Below, in pieces: positions 60,779 through 64,000 of a stretch of 64,000 nt of DNA (the first letter of the stretch is position 1; each line of letters opens with the position of its first letter). The translations under genes and the position numbers were made by a program. Source of the stretch: Actinomadura harenae. GTDB taxonomy: Bacteria > Actinomycetota > Actinomycetes > Streptosporangiales > Streptosporangiaceae. The notes below the pieces were generated by a model. The model was not told the origin of the DNA, searched no databases, and was given only the letters and a program-made list of their open reading frames with translations. The DNA lies in NCBI RefSeq assembly GCF_003696215.1, contig NZ_RFFG01000019.1:50765-114764 (forward strand). Direction: 5' to 3'.

Positions 60779-60916
60779 GATTCCACGTCCGATCCGTCCG
60801 TCTCGACCCCGGTTCCGTGCCGTTTCCGTGTGCCGCCGTCCTCGATACACGTCCGGACGTGCCGCGCGCCACCTCGCGGCCGGATGTTCTACAGCGCGTA
60901 GTACTCTTGGTGGCCT

Positions 60917-61282
60917 ATGACGAACGCCCTGGCCACCGTGATCATCGTGGTGTCGCTGCTCGCCGCCGCGTACAGCCTGTGGAGCGCCTGGCGGAACCGG
61001 GCGATGGGCGTGCCGCACCTGGTCGCGCTCGGCGTGCTCGAAGTGCTGCTCGTCACACAGGCGGTGGTGGGGTTCGTGAAGCTGTCGGGTCACGAGGGCC
61101 CGACCAGTTCGGCGACCTTCGTGGGCTACCTGCTGGCGATCCTGCTGATCCCGCCGGCGGGCGCCGGATGGGGGCTGCTCGAGCGGTCGCGGTACGGGCC
61201 CGGCGTGATCGTCGTGGCCTGCCTGGCCGTCGCCATCATGATCGTACGAATGCAGCAAATCTGGCAGGGGACCCATGCCTGA
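60917..61282 (+). CDS. Small four-helix membrane protein
   Basis: A 121-residue integral membrane protein with four helices (VIIVVSLLAAAYSLW, LVALGVLEVLLVTQAVVGF, FVGYLLAILLIPPAGAGW, VIVVACLAVAIMIV). TAGTACTCT close upstream suggests a -10 box and a possibly leaderless message. It overlaps the next gene by 8 bp. Family unknown to me; common in actinomycetes. Confidence 0.85.
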   Translation: MTNALATVIIVVSLLAAAYSLWSAWRNRAMGVPHLVALGVLEVLLVTQAVVGFVKLSGHEGPTSSATFVGYLLAILLIPPAGAGWGLLERSRYGPGVIVVACLAVAIMIVRMQQIWQGTHA

Positions 61283-61724
61283 CCGTCCCGAAGCGACCAC
61301 GCGCAGCGGACCCGGCCGGCTGCTCGTCGCCGTCTACGCGTTGTTCGCGCTGGCGGCCGGCGCGCGCGCCGGGGTGCAGATCGGCACCAAGTTCTCCGAG
61401 GCGCCGGCCGCCTACGTGCTGTCGGCCGTCGCCGCGGTCGTCTACGTTCTCGCGACGGTGGCGCTCGCGCTCGGCGGGCGGACGTCGCGGCGGGTCGCCG
61501 TCGCCGCGTGCTCGGTGGAGCTGCTGGGCGTGCTGGTCGTCGGGACGCTGAGCCTGGCGGACGCGTCGGCGTTCCCGGACGCGACCGTCTGGTCCGGCTT
61601 CGGACGCGGCTACGGGTACGTGCCGCTCGTCCTGCCGGTCATCGGGCTCGTCTGGCTGTGGCGCACCTCCCGGACGGACGGCCGGGCCGAGGCCCTCACC
61701 GGCGAGGGCGCCGGCTCCGCCTGA
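61275..61724 (+). CDS. Small membrane protein, partner of the upstream gene
   Basis: A 149-residue integral membrane protein with four helices (LLVAVYALFALAAGARAG, YVLSAVAAVVYVLATVALAL, VAVAACSVELLGVLVVGTL, YVPLVLPVIGLVWLW). Its ATG lies within the upstream gene, so the two are made together and may form a heteromer. Function unknown. Confidence 0.85.
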   Translation: MPDRPEATTRSGPGRLLVAVYALFALAAGARAGVQIGTKFSEAPAAYVLSAVAAVVYVLATVALALGGRTSRRVAVAACSVELLGVLVVGTLSLADASAFPDATVWSGFGRGYGYVPLVLPVIGLVWLWRTSRTDGRAEALTGEGAGSA

Positions 61725-61911
61725 TCCGGGTCGCCGGGCGGCGCGCCGTGTCCTGGAAGTGCGGGCGGTGCGCGGTGCGGCCCGACCCGGGAGGTCGTCC
61801 GGGTCGAAGCGGCCGCCCCGCGCACCGCGAACCCCCTCCCCGGGGTCCTCTCCGGCGCCGCCTGGACAGGGTCCGGCGGCGTCCGGACGGCGGTGGTGGC
61901 TCACCCGTGCC

Positions 61912-62673
61912 TCACGCGGCGGCCGCTGGGCGGCCGCCGACGGGCAGCACGTGCACCGTCGCGCGGGCGAGCTTCTCCACCTGCTCGGCGGAGTAGTCGG
62001 CGGTGTGGTTCTTGTGGATCCAGCGGAGCATGCGGAACGGCGTGGCGAACACGACGCCGTCGGCCTCGAAGGGGGAGCGGGCGAGGCGTCCGCCGTGCAC
62101 GATCAGCAGCGGGCGGACGGTGATCTTCTCGCCGGTCTCCTCGGTGAGCAGGCGCTCGATGGTCTCGGCCGAGCCGGTCAGCCGGGCCATCAGCTTGGTC
62201 TGGGTGCGGCCGTCGACGAACACCTTGCCGCCGTAGGGCGCGATCTCGGTGTCCGGATGCCACGCCTCGTTGTGGATCAGCCAGATCCCGCCGGGCCCGA
62301 CGAGGACCTCGTCCGCCTGCTCGTGGCCGGGGACGGTCCGCGCGTGCAGCACCCGGTGACCGCGCCTTTCCACGGTGTTCCGGAGCAGCCGGTCGGTGCG
62401 CCGTTCGCCGCGCAGCCCGCGCCGCCACACGCTGGAGGCGTTGTAACCGCGCCAGTGGAAGAAGAGGTCCAGAAGTGACACCACAACGGCCATCACGATT
62501 CCGAACACGGCGTTCACGAGGGCGCCGCACAGAATGAGCGTCAGCACGGCGAATATGGCACGGTTCCGAAGTCTGGTCTTACGTCCGCGTTCCCACAGCT
62601 CCGCGTACACGGCCTGTGGCGTTCCGCCAGTGAACGCCGTCCTGTCGCGAAGATAGATGGAGCTGCCGCCCAT
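61912..62673 (-). CDS. Membrane protein with NERD-like nuclease-related domain
   Basis: A 253-residue protein. Two adjacent membrane helices in residues 40-75 (AIFAVLTLILCGALVNAVFGIVM) and then a domain resembling NERD (nuclease-related): RGLRGERRTDRLLRNTVERRGHRVLHARTVPGHEQADEVLVGPGGIWLIHNE, with D-E and a possible catalytic Lys in GKVFVDG. The C-terminus has PLLIVHGG. ATG 62673 has GGGAGG 9 bp upstream. NERD proteins are suspected in DNA processing, some in defence. It is divergent from the HrpB gene. Confidence 0.82.
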   Translation of the reverse strand: MGGSSIYLRDRTAFTGGTPQAVYAELWERGRKTRLRNRAIFAVLTLILCGALVNAVFGIVMAVVVSLLDLFFHWRGYNASSVWRRGLRGERRTDRLLRNTVERRGHRVLHARTVPGHEQADEVLVGPGGIWLIHNEAWHPDTEIAPYGGKVFVDGRTQTKLMARLTGSAETIERLLTEETGEKITVRPLLIVHGGRLARSPFEADGVVFATPFRMLRWIHKNHTADYSAEQVEKLARATVHVLPVGGRPAAAA

Positions 62674-62993
62674 CACCCGTCCCTCCCTCGCACCTGCGGT
62701 GACGACTCCAATTATGGGGATACCCGCGAGATTGGGACAGCCCGTCATGGGGTGAGGGAACTGAGGCCGAAGAGCTACCGAAGCGCAAGAGATATTGCTA
62801 TGGGGGCGTTCCTCCGAAGGTTCTTCGGCACGCTCTTGACCTTGGGTTTAGAACGTTCTACGCCGGAAAGGCGAAATGCTCGGTGAAACTATCGCCGCAA
62901 GGGTCGGTTCCGGTTTCGCCGTCGTGATCTTGCTCACAGTCGGCGTTCGGTGCCCGGTTCGCGGCGCTCCGTAGGGACGGCCACACTGGACGG
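62674..62993. other. Divergent intergenic region
   Basis: 320 bp between the NERD-like gene and the helicase gene. It holds the palindrome at 62849-62860 and a TTGACC box at 62836-62841 on the plus strand. Otherwise nothing clear. Confidence 0.5.
62849..62860. promoter_or_regulatory. Palindrome TAGAACGTTCTA
   Basis: A perfect 12-bp palindrome 134 bp upstream of the helicase start, next to TTGACC. It resembles a regulator site but is not an actinobacterial SOS box, which has four bases between the GAAC and GTTC halves. Confidence 0.4.
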
Positions 62994-64000
62994 ATGCACG
63001 CCGACCGCCGCGCCGCCCTCGCCGGACTGCCCGTTCGGACCGTCGTCCCCGCCCTTCGCCGGGCACTCGGCGGACGGGGCGTCGCCGTGCTCGCGGCCCC
63101 GCCCGGCACCGGCAAGACGACCTACGTTCCGCTCGCCCTCGCCGGTCTTCTCGACGATGCCGAGGGGCCTGAGCGGCCCGGGCGGATCGTCGTCCTCGAG
63201 CCGCGCCGCCTCGCCGCCCGCGCCGCCGCGCGCCGGATGGCGTGGCTGCTGGGGGAGAAGGTCGGCGAACGCGTCGGCGTGACCGTCCGGGGCGAGCGGC
63301 GGCCCGGCTCGGCCGTGGAGGTCATGACGACGGGCGTGCTGCTCCAGTGGCTGCGGAACGACCCCGAGCTGGACGGCGTCGGCACGGTGATCCTGGACGA
63401 GTGCCACGAGCGGCACCTCGACGCGGACACGGCGCTCGCGTTCCTGCTGGACGTGCGCGCGACACTCCGTCCCGACCTGCGGATCGTCGCCGCGTCGGCC
63501 ACCGCCGACACCGGGCCGTGGGCGGAGCTGCTGGGGCGAGAGGACGAGGCGCCCGCGCCCGTCGTGGAGGCCGAGGCCGTGCTGCACCCGGTGGACGCCG
63601 TATGGGCGCCTCCGGAGCGTCCCGTCCGGCCGCCGCACGGGATGCGCGTCGATCCGGCGCTGCTCGCGCACGTGGCCGCGACCGTCCGGCGGGCGCTGGC
63701 CGAACGCGACGGCGACGTGCTCTGCTTCCTGCCGGGCGTCGGCGAGATCGCCCGGGTCGCCGGGATGCTCGGCGGGGTCGCCGCGGACGTCCTCCAGGTG
63801 CACGGGCAGGCCCCGGCCGCCGTCCAGGACGCCGTGCTCGCCCCGCCGGACGGCCGCCGCCGCGTCGTGCTGGCGACGTCGGTGGCCGAGTCGAGCCTGA
63901 CCGTCCCGGGCGTCCGGATCGTGGTGGACGCCGGGCTGGCCCGCGAGCCGCGCACCGACCACGCGCGCGGGCTCGGCGCGCTGACGACCGTCCGGGTGTC
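62994..64000 (+). CDS. hrpB: ATP-dependent helicase HrpB, N-terminal part (cut by window edge)
   Basis: The first 335 residues of a DExH-type RNA helicase. Motif I APPGTGKTTYVPLAL near residue 37, LEPRRLAARAAARRMAWLLGE, motif III region and Walker B ILDECHERHLD near 137 (DECH), SATAD, then RRVVLATSVAESSLTVPGVRIVVDAG. This is the HrpB pattern. ATG 62994 opens MHADRRAALAGLPVRTVVP, normal for the family. The gene continues past the window. Confidence 0.88.
   Translation, partial: MHADRRAALAGLPVRTVVPALRRALGGRGVAVLAAPPGTGKTTYVPLALAGLLDDAEGPERPGRIVVLEPRRLAARAAARRMAWLLGEKVGERVGVTVRGERRPGSAVEVMTTGVLLQWLRNDPELDGVGTVILDECHERHLDADTALAFLLDVRATLRPDLRIVAASATADTGPWAELLGREDEAPAPVVEAEAVLHPVDAVWAPPERPVRPPHGMRVDPALLAHVAATVRRALAERDGDVLCFLPGVGEIARVAGMLGGVAADVLQVHGQAPAAVQDAVLAPPDGRRRVVLATSVAESSLTVPGVRIVVDAGLAREPRTDHARGLGALTTVRV

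Noticed and set aside
62849..62860. SOS (LexA) box reading of TAGAACGTTCTA
   Set aside because: Actinobacterial LexA sites have CGAAC-N4-GTTCG; here the halves are adjacent, so it is listed only as a palindrome.

Overview
The window is 64 kb of very GC-rich DNA with codons ending mostly in G/C, GTG and TTG starts, and actinobacterial families throughout (DUF397 protein beside an anti-sigma-type ATPase, SARP-type regulator, NarL-type two-component pair, DoxX/MarR pair, MpaB-type oxygenase). An actinomycete of the Thermomonosporaceae/Streptosporangiales kind, for example Actinomadura, is the best guess; this is inference from gene content. No rRNA, tRNA, insertion sequence, prophage or CRISPR array was seen. 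It reads as a chromosomal region rich in regulators, lipid and amino-acid catabolism and solute transport, with two stretches that look like defence loci.

Layout. 1-5 kb: a SARP/AfsR-like regulator between two MFS exporters, then a divergent MerR regulator. 5.4-8.3 kb: a Rieske dioxygenase alpha/beta pair divergent from a nitroreductase and a small DUF6092-like protein. 8.3-12.3 kb: three same-strand genes, a GIY-YIG/DUF4041 coiled-coil protein, a MazG-like pyrophosphohydrolase and a helicase with an N-terminal nuclease-like motif (candidate defence module 1). 12.7-17.4 kb: two diverged paralogous small membrane proteins bracket a YhgE-like membrane protein, its divergent MarR regulator with two perfect operators, and a molybdopterin oxidoreductase. 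17.8-25.3 kb: DedA protein, two-component system, YbaK deacylase, MarR/DoxX pair, OtsA, anti-sigma-type ATPase and DUF397 protein. 25.6-33.4 kb: acyl-CoA synthetase, dienelactone-hydrolase-like protein, a DHA2-type MFS exporter and a secreted subtilisin-like protease.

33.3-36.6 kb holds a bacterial NACHT-LRR protein (candidate defence gene 2) just downstream of a leucine/isovalerate catabolic operon (acyl-CoA dehydrogenase, HMG-CoA lyase, biotin-dependent carboxylase alpha and beta) that is divergent from its TetR regulator and carries two TTAA-rich operators. 43-46.8 kb: a membrane-anchored solute-binding protein and a VWA/solute-binding membrane protein without any transporter. 47-50.8 kb: a corrinoid uptake and salvage operon (btuF-btuC-btuD-cbiZ) behind a cobalamin riboswitch; cbiZ is frameshifted as read here. 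50.8-57.8 kb: VOC and HIT proteins, a gamma-carbonic-anhydrase-like protein, a DUF559-like protein with a probable frameshift in a C7 tract, a flippase-like membrane protein, an MpaB-type oxygenase and an SCP2-type thiolase. 58-64 kb: threonine aldolase, short-chain dehydrogenase, histidine phosphatase, two small membrane proteins, a NERD-like membrane protein and the start of an HrpB helicase.

Regulation is unusually legible. Several divergent promoters carry clear dyads, including a perfect 22-bp palindrome at 50821-50842 and a 20-bp dyad upstream of the thiolase, neither of which has an obvious regulator beside it. The most likely under-described elements are the helicase/MazG/GIY-YIG cluster, the NACHT-LRR gene, the solute-binding/VWA pair and the duplicated small membrane protein.
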